51,737 bases of DNA from the NCBI RefSeq assembly GCF_024623325.1, contig NZ_JANJZD010000032.1, positions 1-51,737 of the forward strand. Direction: 5' to 3'. Under the pieces are notes generated by a model. The model was given only the letters and a program-made list of their open reading frames with translations, had not been told where the DNA came from and made no database searches. Each line of letters begins with the position of its first letter. Within the stretch, counting starts at the first letter, position 1. The stretch is from Acetatifactor muris (GTDB lineage: Bacteria; Bacillota; Clostridia; Lachnospirales; Lachnospiraceae). Made by a program: the position numbers and the translations under genes. This document shows, piece by piece, positions 24,827 through 32,283 of this stretch.

Positions 24827-25303
24827 TTCAGAAAATTTTCCGCGGGGAAGGTACTGTTCAGACACAGACGGAACTAATAAAAAACAGTCTGTGTGTGAAT
24901 GATGCCCGGAAAATTTTATGAATGCAGTATATTCAGAAAATTTTCCGCAGGAGAAGGCAGCATTCAGACACAGACGGAACTAATAAAAAACAGTCTGTGT
25001 GTGAATGATGCCCGGAAAATTTTATGAATGCAGTATATTCAGAAAATTTTCCGCAGAAGAAGGCAGCATTCAGACACAGACGGAACTAATAAAAAACAGT
25101 CTGTGTGTGAATGATGCCCGGAAAATTTTATGAATGCAGTATATTCAGAAAATTTTCCGCAGGAGAAGGCAGCATTCAGACACAGACGGAACTAATAAAA
25201 AACAGTCTGTGTGTGAATGATGCCCGGAAAATTTTATGAATGCAGTATATTCAGAAAATTTTCCGCAGAAGAAGGCAGCATTCAGACACAGACGGAACTA
25301 ATA
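24827..25303 (+). repeat. Tandem array of 106-bp hairpin-forming units
   Basis: Units start at 24827, 24932, 25038, 25144 and 25250. The first is 105 bp and divergent, the next three are 106 bp and nearly identical, and the fifth stops after about 53 bp. Within each unit an outer pair (AAAATTTTCCG, 24937-24947; CGGAAAATTTT, 25013-25023 in unit two) encloses an inner 15-bp stem with one mismatch (24961-24975 with 24993-25007) and a 17-nt loop containing GGAACTAATAAAA. Units two and four read GCAGGAGAAGG where units three and five read GCAGAAGAAGG, so the last duplication copied a 212-bp dimer. No reading frame crosses it credibly. Confidence 0.95.
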
Positions 25304-25313
25304 TAAAGAAAGG

Positions 25314-25366
25314 AAACAGCCCATATCCGAATGCTGTTTGGATATGGACGGAACTATGATTCATGA
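25314..25366 (+). promoter_or_regulatory. Leader of the DUF4097 gene: competing hairpins and short leader ORF
   Basis: AAACAGC (25314-25320) can pair with GCTGTTT (25333-25339), and CCATATCC (25321-25328) with GGATATGG (25340-25347). The arms interleave without spare linker bases, so the two stems should exclude each other. An 11-codon frame (ATG 25331, stop 25364-25366) ends in an ATGA overlap with the DUF4097 start at 25363. The only good ribosome site, AAAGGA near 25309, lies before the hairpins. This suggests conditional or coupled translation. Confidence 0.5.
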
Positions 25367-26565
25367 AAAAATTAAAAATAACAACCATCATTTTTCTGTC
25401 GGCGGCAGCCATATGTCTGTGTGCCATGATGATTATCCTGCTGTCCTCCGACGGCCGATTCAGTTTCGGAGGGGGCAATCAGAACTATTCGCTGGTGCTG
25501 GAGAAAGAGTTCGATACAGCAGATGTAAAAAGTCTGGAAATTGATTATGGGATGAACAGCAATGACGTATTGTTCTATGAAGGAACAGGGGAATCCATTG
25601 TTATCCGTGAGTATCTGAATTTTAGGCCGAAGGAAAACCAGATTTCCACGGTGACGCAGGACGGGACGGAGCTCCAGATTAAGGGCAGCAGGAGAAATTC
25701 CTTCTTTTTCTTTTCCTTCCGGCCGAAAAACTCATATACGGAGATTTATCTGCCGGCAGATTTTGCCGAAAAGCTGGATTCCCTGTATGTAAAAACTCTG
25801 AGTGGTGATGTCAATTCTGAGCTTTCATTTGCTCTGCAGAATAGCTTTTCTGCTTCCAGCACCAGCGGAGACATTACCTTCCCGGGAGTGAAAGCCCACG
25901 AGATACAGTTTCATTCTACCAGCGGCGTAATCTATGTGAGTGCGGCACAGTGCGAAATATTTTCCGCCTCTACTACCAGCGGGGATATCTGGGCAAGACA
26001 GGTGACAGGGAAATCATCGGTTTCCTCTGTCAGCGGAGAAATCGCGCTGGGTGAGCAGAGTGGTGACATAACAATTTCTACTACCAGCGGAGATATCTTC
26101 GCAGAGCAGGTGACAGGAGAAGCATTGGCTTCCTCTGTCAGCGGAGAGATTTTTCTGAAGCGGCAGAACGGCGACGTCAAGGTCTCCAGCACCAGCGGGG
26201 ATATCAGAGTAGGGGCATTGCAGGGGAATTTTGAGATGGATTCCAGCAGCGGAGAAGTCCAGATAGCCGATGGAACCGGCCAGGGCCGGGCGGATACCAT
26301 ATCCGGAGATGTGCAGATTTATCTGGCACAGCTCACGGGGGACCTGAACATTTCCACAACCAGCGGTTGGGTAAATTTACGGCTTCCTGAGACGGTATCC
26401 CTCACATTGGATTTTGACTCCACCAGCGGGGAATGCAGCACATTTTTTGACGACCGGCTTTCCTTTAATAAGAAAGGAAATAAGGCCGACGGGCAGTACG
26501 GCGGAGGCGCACACAAGGTTCGGATCTCCACTACCAGCGGAGACCTGAGAATCAGTGAATACTGA
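25363..26565 (+). CDS. DUF4097 family beta-repeat protein
   Basis: Membrane-anchored or exported protein of 400 residues. One N-terminal hydrophobic segment (ITTIIFLSAAAICLCAMMII) precedes a long extracellular right-handed beta-repeat region. The repeat reads roughly S-x-T-S-G-D-I and recurs about ten times (for example STTSGDIWARQVTG, STTSGDIFAEQVTG, SSTSGDIRVGALQG), ending with RISTTSGDLRISEY. DUF4097 proteins sit with PadR and HAAS proteins and have no proven function. The start ATG 25363 lacks an adjacent ribosome site; see the leader entry. Its last 14 bases overlap the end of the convergent HipA-like gene. Confidence 0.9.
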   Translation: MKKLKITTIIFLSAAAICLCAMMIILLSSDGRFSFGGGNQNYSLVLEKEFDTADVKSLEIDYGMNSNDVLFYEGTGESIVIREYLNFRPKENQISTVTQDGTELQIKGSRRNSFFFFSFRPKNSYTEIYLPADFAEKLDSLYVKTLSGDVNSELSFALQNSFSASSTSGDITFPGVKAHEIQFHSTSGVIYVSAAQCEIFSASTTSGDIWARQVTGKSSVSSVSGEIALGEQSGDITISTTSGDIFAEQVTGEALASSVSGEIFLKRQNGDVKVSSTSGDIRVGALQGNFEMDSSSGEVQIADGTGQGRADTISGDVQIYLAQLTGDLNISTTSGWVNLRLPETVSLTLDFDSTSGECSTFFDDRLSFNKKGNKADGQYGGGAHKVRISTTSGDLRISEY

Positions 26566-27688
26566 TGTGCGACAGGGAAGCCGACACCTTTTCCTCCACT
26601 TCCTGCAGGATATAGCCTGCCTCTTTTGGCTCAATTCCGGCCTGTGCCGCCACTGCCAGCAGATCTGCCCTCCCCGGATTGTATCCATTCCCATTCACAC
26701 AGGTGGCATGTTCCCCGCCGATGGAATTGCTGTAAGTCAGATCATAGGCAGGGGACAGATACCAACGGTTCTGCTCTTCATCGTACAGATAAGTAAAATT
26801 ACGGGAATGGTCGTCCCTGTTGTGGGCAAATACGTTAAAACACATGCGGCGGAACAACTGTATCAGCTGGGAATAGTCCCGGGTCAAAATAGAGGTAAGT
26901 TTCATCAGGGTATGGTAATCCAGATTGGGAATACGGTGGCTGGTTTCCAGGATGGCACTTACGGTCAGCATATGGACACGCTGTTCCTTACCATCTCTGT
27001 CCCGGTATCGGTCAAAACGTTTTGTGCCAAAATAGCCTCCGCAGAAAGCAGAGGGGAAGAGCCTGGTCTCGCTCATCTGGATTCCGCAGTCTGCCGCACA
27101 TTTTGCATAGGCATACTCCTGCGTACCGATATCCGGTTTATCAATCGCGGATGGAAATTTAATCAGCCATGCTTCTCCGCTCACCTGTGTCAATATCTTT
27201 GGCCTGGCACCGCCCGAGGAACCTCCCATTCGGAACAGCTGGTCGAAATCTTCCGCTGTATCTGTTAAAAGCATTTGTCTGCATTGGACGGCTATTCGAT
27301 CGTAATCTTCTGTCTGCAGGGGGGACGTCCATGCATGGCAGGGACGGTAAGTTAAAGCCCCCATTCCAGATTCTCCTACAATAGCCAGCCGGTCCAGGCT
27401 GTTCAACTGATGGGGATTGATATGCTCGCGTAAAAGCATTCTGTCTACCAGAAGCCGTCCCCAGCCATCTGGCAAACTGTCTGCAAATGCGCCATAAAGA
27501 CCTTCAAAAGGTTCTGGCTTCGGAAGGAAGACTTTTTTCTCCAGAGGCAGGCTAAATGGACTGATCGGAAAGCCTTCCGACAGCCATATACTGTCATATT
27601 CGAATGCAACCAGCCGGTCTCTGGTTTCAGCCAGAGTTCCGACTTTTCTTCCCTGGTAGAACACATCCATTTTCTTAAGACTGCTCAT
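26552..27688 (-). CDS. HipA-like serine/threonine kinase toxin
   Basis: Kinase-fold protein of 378 residues of the HipA family. The N-terminal domain has SIWLSEGFPISPFSLPLEKK and YGAFADSLPDGWGRLLVDRM. The kinase core shows the Ser/Gly-rich ATP loop GGSSGGARPKIL with substrate strand AWLIKFPS, the catalytic NVFAHNRDDHSRNFTYL (Asp and Asn), and LSPAYDLTYS, equivalent to DFG. AGGAG lies 7 nt before ATG 27688, and the gene overlaps the antitoxin-like gene by 14 nt. HipA proteins phosphorylate targets such as glutamyl-tRNA synthetase and induce dormancy. Whether this one is toxic is unknown. The stop overlaps the DUF4097 gene end. Confidence 0.9.
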   Translation of the reverse strand: MSSLKKMDVFYQGRKVGTLAETRDRLVAFEYDSIWLSEGFPISPFSLPLEKKVFLPKPEPFEGLYGAFADSLPDGWGRLLVDRMLLREHINPHQLNSLDRLAIVGESGMGALTYRPCHAWTSPLQTEDYDRIAVQCRQMLLTDTAEDFDQLFRMGGSSGGARPKILTQVSGEAWLIKFPSAIDKPDIGTQEYAYAKCAADCGIQMSETRLFPSAFCGGYFGTKRFDRYRDRDGKEQRVHMLTVSAILETSHRIPNLDYHTLMKLTSILTRDYSQLIQLFRRMCFNVFAHNRDDHSRNFTYLYDEEQNRWYLSPAYDLTYSNSIGGEHATCVNGNGYNPGRADLLAVAAQAGIEPKEAGYILQEVEEKVSASLSHISIH

Positions 27689-27959
27689 CAATGATCTCCT
27701 GTATGGACCGATATTGCTTTTTCGCGAAAAGCTGCAGAAAATCCTCCTGGCAGTCCAAAACAACGGATATCCGGATCAGGGAAGCAAGCGAGATTTCCCC
27801 TGTCCGCTCGAACCGCTTAACTGACCCCAGGCTCACTCCGGATTTTCTGCTCAGCTGTTCCTGGGTCAGATGTGCTTCCTTCCTCCTGGCCCTGACATTT
27901 TTTACTATGCTGCCGCTGATTTCTTTTGGTGTAATTTTGAATTGGTTTAAATCTATCAT
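27675..27959 (-). CDS. HipB-like helix-turn-helix antitoxin
   Basis: DNA-binding partner of the HipA-like kinase, 94 residues. The helix-turn-helix at about 23-75 reads VRARRKEAHLTQEQLSRKSG then VSLGSVKRFERTGEISLASL. The C-terminal FAKKQYRSIQEIIDEQS is probably the kinase-contact tail. It precedes and overlaps the kinase gene by 14 nt, the classical antitoxin-first order. No ribosome site precedes the ATG, and the predicted promoter would start the transcript within a base or two of the ATG, so translation may be leaderless. Confidence 0.87.
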   Translation of the reverse strand: MIDLNQFKITPKEISGSIVKNVRARRKEAHLTQEQLSRKSGVSLGSVKRFERTGEISLASLIRISVVLDCQEDFLQLFAKKQYRSIQEIIDEQS

Positions 27960-27966
27960 AGCTAAT

Positions 27967-28014
27967 ATATTAACCTATTTTCCTGGAAAAAACAATTATG
28001 ATTTAAATATTAAC
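27967..28014 (-). promoter_or_regulatory. Promoter and repeated operator of the HipBA-like pair
   Basis: On the minus strand, TTGTTT (27990-27995), a 17-nt spacer and TAATAT (27967-27972). The plus-strand octamer ATATTAAC occurs at 27967-27974 over the -10 and again at 28007-28014, 40 bp away, each followed by CTATTTT or a near match. Two copies about four helical turns apart suit cooperative binding by the HipB-like protein. Confidence 0.6.
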
Positions 28015-28313
28015 TATTTTTTCTCGGACCCACATGGAAGTGACATCAACCCTGGCTGACAATAATGAGAACTGTCCAGTCAACAGAAAACCTGTCATAC
28101 AGCTGTATGATTGAAAAAATGGTGCGACTGTCAAATGGATCCCTTTTTTCCGGTCGGAATCCCCCTTCCGCTGAGAAGGTTTGTAATTAGAGAATCAAGG
28201 TGTCTGTGAACATAGTGGAAAAATTATAAAGTCCGGGAAGAACTTTTTGGCAATAAACGCGTCTATAGAGTCATACAGATCAGGGAAAGGGGGATATTAC
28301 CGTGAAAAAACAA
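28015..28313. other. Intergenic region with 16-bp perfect palindrome
   Basis: The region upstream of the decayed lipoprotein gene contains the perfect palindrome TCATACAGCTGTATGA at 28095-28110, which could be an operator for a dimeric repressor. I see no clear promoter with both boxes and no reading frame worth calling. A GGGAAAGGGGG ribosome-type site ends near 28292, before the GTG of the lipoprotein remnant. Confidence 0.45.
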
Positions 28314-28501
28314 TGCTGACTACTTTTCTGCTGACTGGCTGTCTGTTACTGACCGGCTGTGGAAGTGGGGAGCCAGCTGATTTCGCTACAGGCGACGGTG
28401 GTACTGCAGAAGGGCAGGATGTTACAGAACAGAAGGATGGGGGGAAGGTACAAGCGTACCTTCCTATTACTTTTTCCGGTAACATCTGCTGTCAGGGATG
28501 A
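28302..28501 (+). pseudogene. Truncated, frameshifted lipoprotein gene
   Basis: A lipoprotein signal peptide is plain (TTFLLTGCLLLTGCGSGEP, lipobox LLTGC), followed by an acidic Gly/Thr-rich linker of about 30 residues, typical of an exported solute-binding protein. The well-placed GTG at 28302 (site GGGGG) runs into a stop after five codons. Adding one A to the run of six would join it in frame with the signal peptide, so a homopolymer frameshift is likely. The body of the protein is missing: within 50 codons the frame enters a terminator hairpin at 28443 and the end of the convergent LacI gene. A small functional lipoprotein from ATG 28314 is less likely because it has no ribosome site. Confidence 0.6.
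28443..28475 (+). terminator. Terminator within the lipoprotein remnant
   Basis: GGAAGGTAC at 28443-28451 and GTACCTTCC at 28456-28464 form a perfect 9-bp stem with a 4-nt loop, followed by TATTACTTTTT. It would end plus-strand transcripts in the remnant before they reach the convergent LacI gene. Confidence 0.75.
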
Positions 28502-29541
28502 TCTGGCCGGGCATTTGGGACTTCTCCCAAACAGGACTCGTTTTCCTGAAATTTTGTCTGGAGGGTAATCTGCAGATGCTGTCTCTTGCTGTTCATCAGG
28601 CCAAGTATCAAATCATATACATAGTCCATCATCTCTGCTTCCGGCTGCTCAAAGGTGGTGATGGAGGGAATGCAGTATTGCAGGTGCTCCATTCCGTCAA
28701 AACTGATGATGGCTACATCCTTTCCCGGTGCCCTGCCTGCATCGCGGATGGCTTTGACAGCAGCTATGGCCACGGCGTCGGCAAAGCAGCAGACAGCGGT
28801 GATTTCCGGATGATCTTTCAGACAGGAATAAGTCAATTGATAGGCGTTGGAACAGAGATAATGACTTTCCTGTATATAGGCCAGATTGTGCTCCAGACCA
28901 TGCCGGCGGAGAACGTCCTTATAGGCGTCCCGACGAATTCCGTATGCGCTGGTATCAATTGTGGAAGAGATGACAGTGCAGATATTTCTGTGTCCTTTTG
29001 TGATGAGATATTCCATCTGTCTGGCCGCGGTACCATAATGATCTACCTGAACACTGGAATAGGCCTCTGTGCCGGTCTGATCCGGCAGAACCGTGTTGAC
29101 AAAAACCACAGGACATGACAGAGATTCAAAATATTTTGAAGGGACATTTCGAAAATCTCCGCCGAAATATACCATGCCGGTCAGATTATGCTTATCAATA
29201 TAGTTCAATAATTCCTGAAATTTCTCAACTTTATCCTGAGAGTAGTAATTATCATGAAAGGACATAACCGTATAATCCGCATTGTGAAACCGTATAAAAA
29301 GCGTTTTTGCCATAGCCTGATGCAGCCAGTCTGCGATGCCCTCCATAGCCAGCGCAATCTGAGGAATCTTCACAGCCAGCTTCAGAGAGCGGGCACTGTT
29401 ACGGGGAATATACTGATTTTCCTCGATAATTTTCATAACATGCCGCCGTGTGTTCTCACTGATGTCAGGATAATTATTTAAAACCTTGGATACGGTACCG
29501 GGGGTTACGTTAGCCAGTCTCGCGATATCTCGTATGTTCAT
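28492..29541 (-). CDS. LacI family transcriptional regulator
   Basis: Sugar-responsive repressor of 349 residues. The N-terminal helix-turn-helix reads MNIRDIARLANVTPGTVSKV with hinge helix NSARSLKL. The periplasmic-binding-like effector domain follows, with GMVYFGGDF, EYLITKGHRNICTVIS, CCFADAVAIAAVKAI and VAIISFDGMEHLQYCIPSIT. AGGAG lies 8 nt before the ATG, inside the end of the upstream PHP gene, and the genes overlap by 32 nt. Its natural target is the divergent maltose-type importer at 30819-34523. The effector is unknown. Confidence 0.92.
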   Translation of the reverse strand: MNIRDIARLANVTPGTVSKVLNNYPDISENTRRHVMKIIEENQYIPRNSARSLKLAVKIPQIALAMEGIADWLHQAMAKTLFIRFHNADYTVMSFHDNYYSQDKVEKFQELLNYIDKHNLTGMVYFGGDFRNVPSKYFESLSCPVVFVNTVLPDQTGTEAYSSVQVDHYGTAARQMEYLITKGHRNICTVISSTIDTSAYGIRRDAYKDVLRRHGLEHNLAYIQESHYLCSNAYQLTYSCLKDHPEITAVCCFADAVAIAAVKAIRDAGRAPGKDVAIISFDGMEHLQYCIPSITTFEQPEAEMMDYVYDLILGLMNSKRQHLQITLQTKFQENESCLGEVPNARPDHP

Positions 29542-30346
29542 TTTCTTGACTCCTTGTATTCATCAGATCCGTGATCGGTCTGATTCCCAGTTCCTGCAAA
29601 CGCTGATAGGCAAATTCCACCATGTCATCCCAAAGCTTTGCAGGGTTGTGACAGTCTGAGCCCACAATTACTTTTGCGGATGACTGCGCAGCCATTATCC
29701 AGAAATTTTCATGGGGATAGGGATATCTTGCCCCATCCGGAAAATCGCTTATTCCCCGTCGAAAACCGTTGGCATTATACTCCAGTACCGTCCCGGTTGC
29801 CACTGCAGCATCAATAATGATGTCTGCCGCCTTCCGGCAGTTATCATCCCACATAAACGGATTCAGCATATAGAGATCGGGGTGTGCGATTGCTTTGAAA
29901 AAACCGCTTTTCATGCCTTCTGCAGCAGTGTTGGCATAAGCGATGAACTGTTCTGTGGAAGAAGTCGGACCGTAGATATTCGCGGTCATCCCATCTGTAT
30001 TTTTATAAAAATGTTCACCCATCAGCAGATAGTCAACATTCCATTTGGTCAGAAGCTCTTCATAATAATTGCGATGCTCAGGTAAATACTCGATTTCCAG
30101 ACCTTTCCACAAAATTATATCAGCCTGATATTTTACCGTCAATGTATTTATTTCGTCTAAGTACTCCTGAAGTTCGCAGAACGGCATCCGCAGACCGTAG
30201 TCGATGTCCGGAAATGGGCTGTGATCGGAAAAGCCCAGCTGGGAAAGACCATTGTCAACAGCGGCTTTCACATAGTCTTCTTCAGATCCGCCCGCATGTC
30301 TGCAGCGCTGTACATGTGTATGAAAATTGGTTTTGAAATTTATCAT
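29510..30346 (-). CDS. PHP domain phosphatase, histidinol-phosphatase type
   Basis: Metal-dependent phosphoesterase of 278 residues with the PHP fold. Ligand motifs are visible in order: FHTHVQRCRHAG (HxH), GFSDHSPFP, WKGLEIEYLPEH, LLMGEHFYK, IAHPDLYML and IVGSDCHNP. It is closest to HisJ-type histidinol phosphatases, but no his genes are near. Its pairing with LacI and location opposite a sugar importer suggest a sugar-phosphate substrate (inference). GGAAGG precedes the ATG, and a TATAAT -10 on the minus strand lies near 30412-30417 with a weak -35. It is the first gene of a two-gene operon with lacI. Confidence 0.87.
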   Translation of the reverse strand: MINFKTNFHTHVQRCRHAGGSEEDYVKAAVDNGLSQLGFSDHSPFPDIDYGLRMPFCELQEYLDEINTLTVKYQADIILWKGLEIEYLPEHRNYYEELLTKWNVDYLLMGEHFYKNTDGMTANIYGPTSSTEQFIAYANTAAEGMKSGFFKAIAHPDLYMLNPFMWDDNCRKAADIIIDAAVATGTVLEYNANGFRRGISDFPDGARYPYPHENFWIMAAQSSAKVIVGSDCHNPAKLWDDMVEFAYQRLQELGIRPITDLMNTRSQENEHTRYRETG

Positions 30347-30818
30347 GAGAACCTTCCTTTTCTGCAGGCCTGAAATCAGGTCCGGCCTGGCATATTTTCA
30401 ATTTTTCCCTGTTATTATATCTGTGTTGAAGATAAAGAGAAACATATCAGAGAAACAGAGAAATAAAATCTAATATTTTCGGAAACAAATTTGAGAGATA
30501 ATTCCATTTGTCAAAGTATAGAGTCCCCGGAAATGTAAGATTTATGATGATATAATAACATTGTATAAATAAAAATGCAATAGAATTAAAAAAATATACA
30601 GAATAATAACAAATTTGTATATTTGATATTGACATACGGTGCGGGATTTAGTAATATTGGAAAAGAACGGAACTAAATCGGTTTCGTAAATACAATTCGT
30701 TTGGAGGTTGTCAGAAAAAACAATAGAGAAACACATGCTAAAAAATACAGGAAATTTTCCGAAAATTTTCCGAGAACCTTCAAAAGAACAAATTTCATAT
30801 TATTAGGAGGAAATGAGT
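30347..30818. other. Divergent control region of PHP-lacI and sugar importer
   Basis: The 472-bp gap is very AT-rich in the middle. Besides the promoter at 30629-30657 it holds three candidate elements. One is an imperfect operator around 30668-30690 (ACGGAACT then GGTTTCGT). The second is a tandem GGAAATTTTCC-GAAAATTTTCC block at 30750-30772 within the importer leader. The third is a CAGGCC/GGCCTG inverted repeat near 30366-30392. No credible gene is present. Confidence 0.5.
30629..30657 (+). promoter_or_regulatory. Promoter of the maltose-type importer operon
   Basis: Perfect TTGACA at 30629-30634, a 17-nt spacer, and TAATAT at 30652-30657. The leader of about 155 nt reaches the binding-protein start at 30819. 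A candidate LacI-type operator lies just downstream, where it would block elongation or open-complex formation. Confidence 0.8.
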
Positions 30819-32180
30819 ATGAAAAGGAAATTGTTAAGTGTTCTTCTGGCTGGTGCCATGGTTTTTTCTCTGGCAGCATGCGGGAATGATTCCGGGGAGT
30901 CAGGTTCTGAGGGAAGCAGTACCTCCGGATCCGATTCTGCAGAAAGCAGCAGCGCAGAGTCCGGTTCTGCATCTGAGGAGAGTTCTGCCGAGACTTCACA
31001 GGAGTCTGCTGGGGAATCGTCAGAGGAAGAAGCGATTACCTGCACTCTGAAAGTGTGGGCTCCTTCAGAAGATCAGGATCAGGAGTACGGCGCATGGCTT
31101 CAGACCATGTGCGAGCAGTTCAACGAATTGCATCCCAACTGGGATATTACCTTTGAGTATGGTGTATGTACAGAATCTGATGCAAGAAAGCAGGTTCTGA
31201 ATGACCTTGAGGCAGCTGCGGACGTGTTCCTGTTCTCATCCACGAATCTGGAATATTTCTGTAAAGAGCAGGCGCTGGCCGAGCTGGGCGGCAAGTATCT
31301 GGATACTGTAAATGAGCATTATTCACCTACTCTGGTAAGCTCTCTGACCTATGAGGACGGCGGTGTCTATGGAGTGCCTCTTACCACAAATACATATTTT
31401 ATGTACTATGACAAGAGCGTATTTTCAGAAGAAGATATCAAATCCATGGATAAGATGCTGGAAAAAGGAAAAGTTTCCGTTCAGTTAGACAATGGCTTCT
31501 ACAATGCCTGCTTTTTCCTTGGCGTTGGAGGAACTTTCTTCGGAGAGGACGGCATGAGTCGTGAATCCGGTGTCAAGTTCTATTCTGATGAAGGTGTTGC
31601 CATGACAGAGTACCTGATTGACCTGGCAAAGAATGAGAACTTTGTTTCCGCATCTCCCGAGGATGCGATTTCCATGATGCGTGAGGGCACTGTGAACGCA
31701 TACTTCTGCGGCACATGGCAGGCGGCTCAGACCCAGGAGATATTGGGCGACAATTTCGGTGTAGCGCCGCTTCCTTCCGTAAATGTAAACGGCACAGACT
31801 ATCAGCTTCGTCCTTTTAACTCTGCAAAGGGAATTGGTGTGAAGTCCACAACCCAGTATCCGCAGGTTGCCATTGAGCTGGCACTGTATCTGGGGGGGTA
31901 TGACAGCGAGAAGTATCATTATGAGAATCGCGGATATGTTCCCTGCTATGATGAATATCTTGCAACTGATGAGATTCAGGCAGACGAAGTGGTAATGGTA
32001 GACAACTATACCGTTTCCAATATCGCAGTGCCCCGTATGAGCTTTACAGAGATGTCCTGGTTCTGGACTCCGGCAGAGAGCTTTGGCAAGGAAATTCTGA
32101 GTGGTGAAGTAACGAAAGACAATGCGGCGGAGAAACTGCAGGCTTTTGAGACGGCGGCAAACTCTTCCGGACTTGAATAA
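30819..32180 (+). CDS. Maltose-type ABC solute-binding lipoprotein
   Basis: Extracellular sugar-binding subunit of 453 residues, anchored by a lipid. The signal peptide MKRKLLSVLLAGAMVFSLAACG has its lipobox LAAC at Cys21. A Ser/Glu-rich disordered linker (about 23-75) follows, and then a MalE-like fold with TLKVWAPSEDQDQEYGAWLQ at its start and MYYDKSVFSEEDI, YFCGTWQA and FWTPAESFGKEI later. ATG 30819 is preferred over 30813 because AGGAGG is 8 nt away. It is first in an operon with two MalF/MalG permeases. A hairpin after the gene probably sets its expression above that of the permeases. Confidence 0.93.
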   Translation: MKRKLLSVLLAGAMVFSLAACGNDSGESGSEGSSTSGSDSAESSSAESGSASEESSAETSQESAGESSEEEAITCTLKVWAPSEDQDQEYGAWLQTMCEQFNELHPNWDITFEYGVCTESDARKQVLNDLEAAADVFLFSSTNLEYFCKEQALAELGGKYLDTVNEHYSPTLVSSLTYEDGGVYGVPLTTNTYFMYYDKSVFSEEDIKSMDKMLEKGKVSVQLDNGFYNACFFLGVGGTFFGEDGMSRESGVKFYSDEGVAMTEYLIDLAKNENFVSASPEDAISMMREGTVNAYFCGTWQAAQTQEILGDNFGVAPLPSVNVNGTDYQLRPFNSAKGIGVKSTTQYPQVAIELALYLGGYDSEKYHYENRGYVPCYDEYLATDEIQADEVVMVDNYTVSNIAVPRMSFTEMSWFWTPAESFGKEILSGEVTKDNAAEKLQAFETAANSSGLE

Positions 32181-32224
32181 AAAAGCGAAATCCGGATTCA
32201 GGTGTAGGCGACGATAATCATGCG

Positions 32225-32256
32225 GCCCGCAGACACCGTTCAATGTGTCCGCGGGC
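32225..32256 (+). promoter_or_regulatory. Intercistronic hairpin between binding protein and permease genes
   Basis: GCCCGCAGACAC at 32225-32236 pairs with GTGTCCGCGGGC at 32245-32256 (one mismatch, 8-nt loop), with no T-run. Such hairpins after malE-type genes usually protect the upstream mRNA or slow polymerase, giving more binding protein than permease. Confidence 0.65.
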
Positions 32257-32283
32257 TCTTCGTAAGGGAAAGAGGTTTCAACA

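Noticed and set aside
24827..25303. CRISPR array
   Set aside because: The units are contiguous 106-bp direct repeats with no unique spacers, and no cas genes are present.
25314..25347. H-type pseudoknot before the DUF4097 gene
   Set aside because: The arms interleave as A-B-A'-B', but the crossing loops have zero bases, so both stems cannot form together. Alternative hairpins are more likely.
26555..27268. Open frame of 237 codons opposite the HipA-like gene
   Set aside because: The HipA-like frame has all kinase motifs; the opposite frame has no coherent features.
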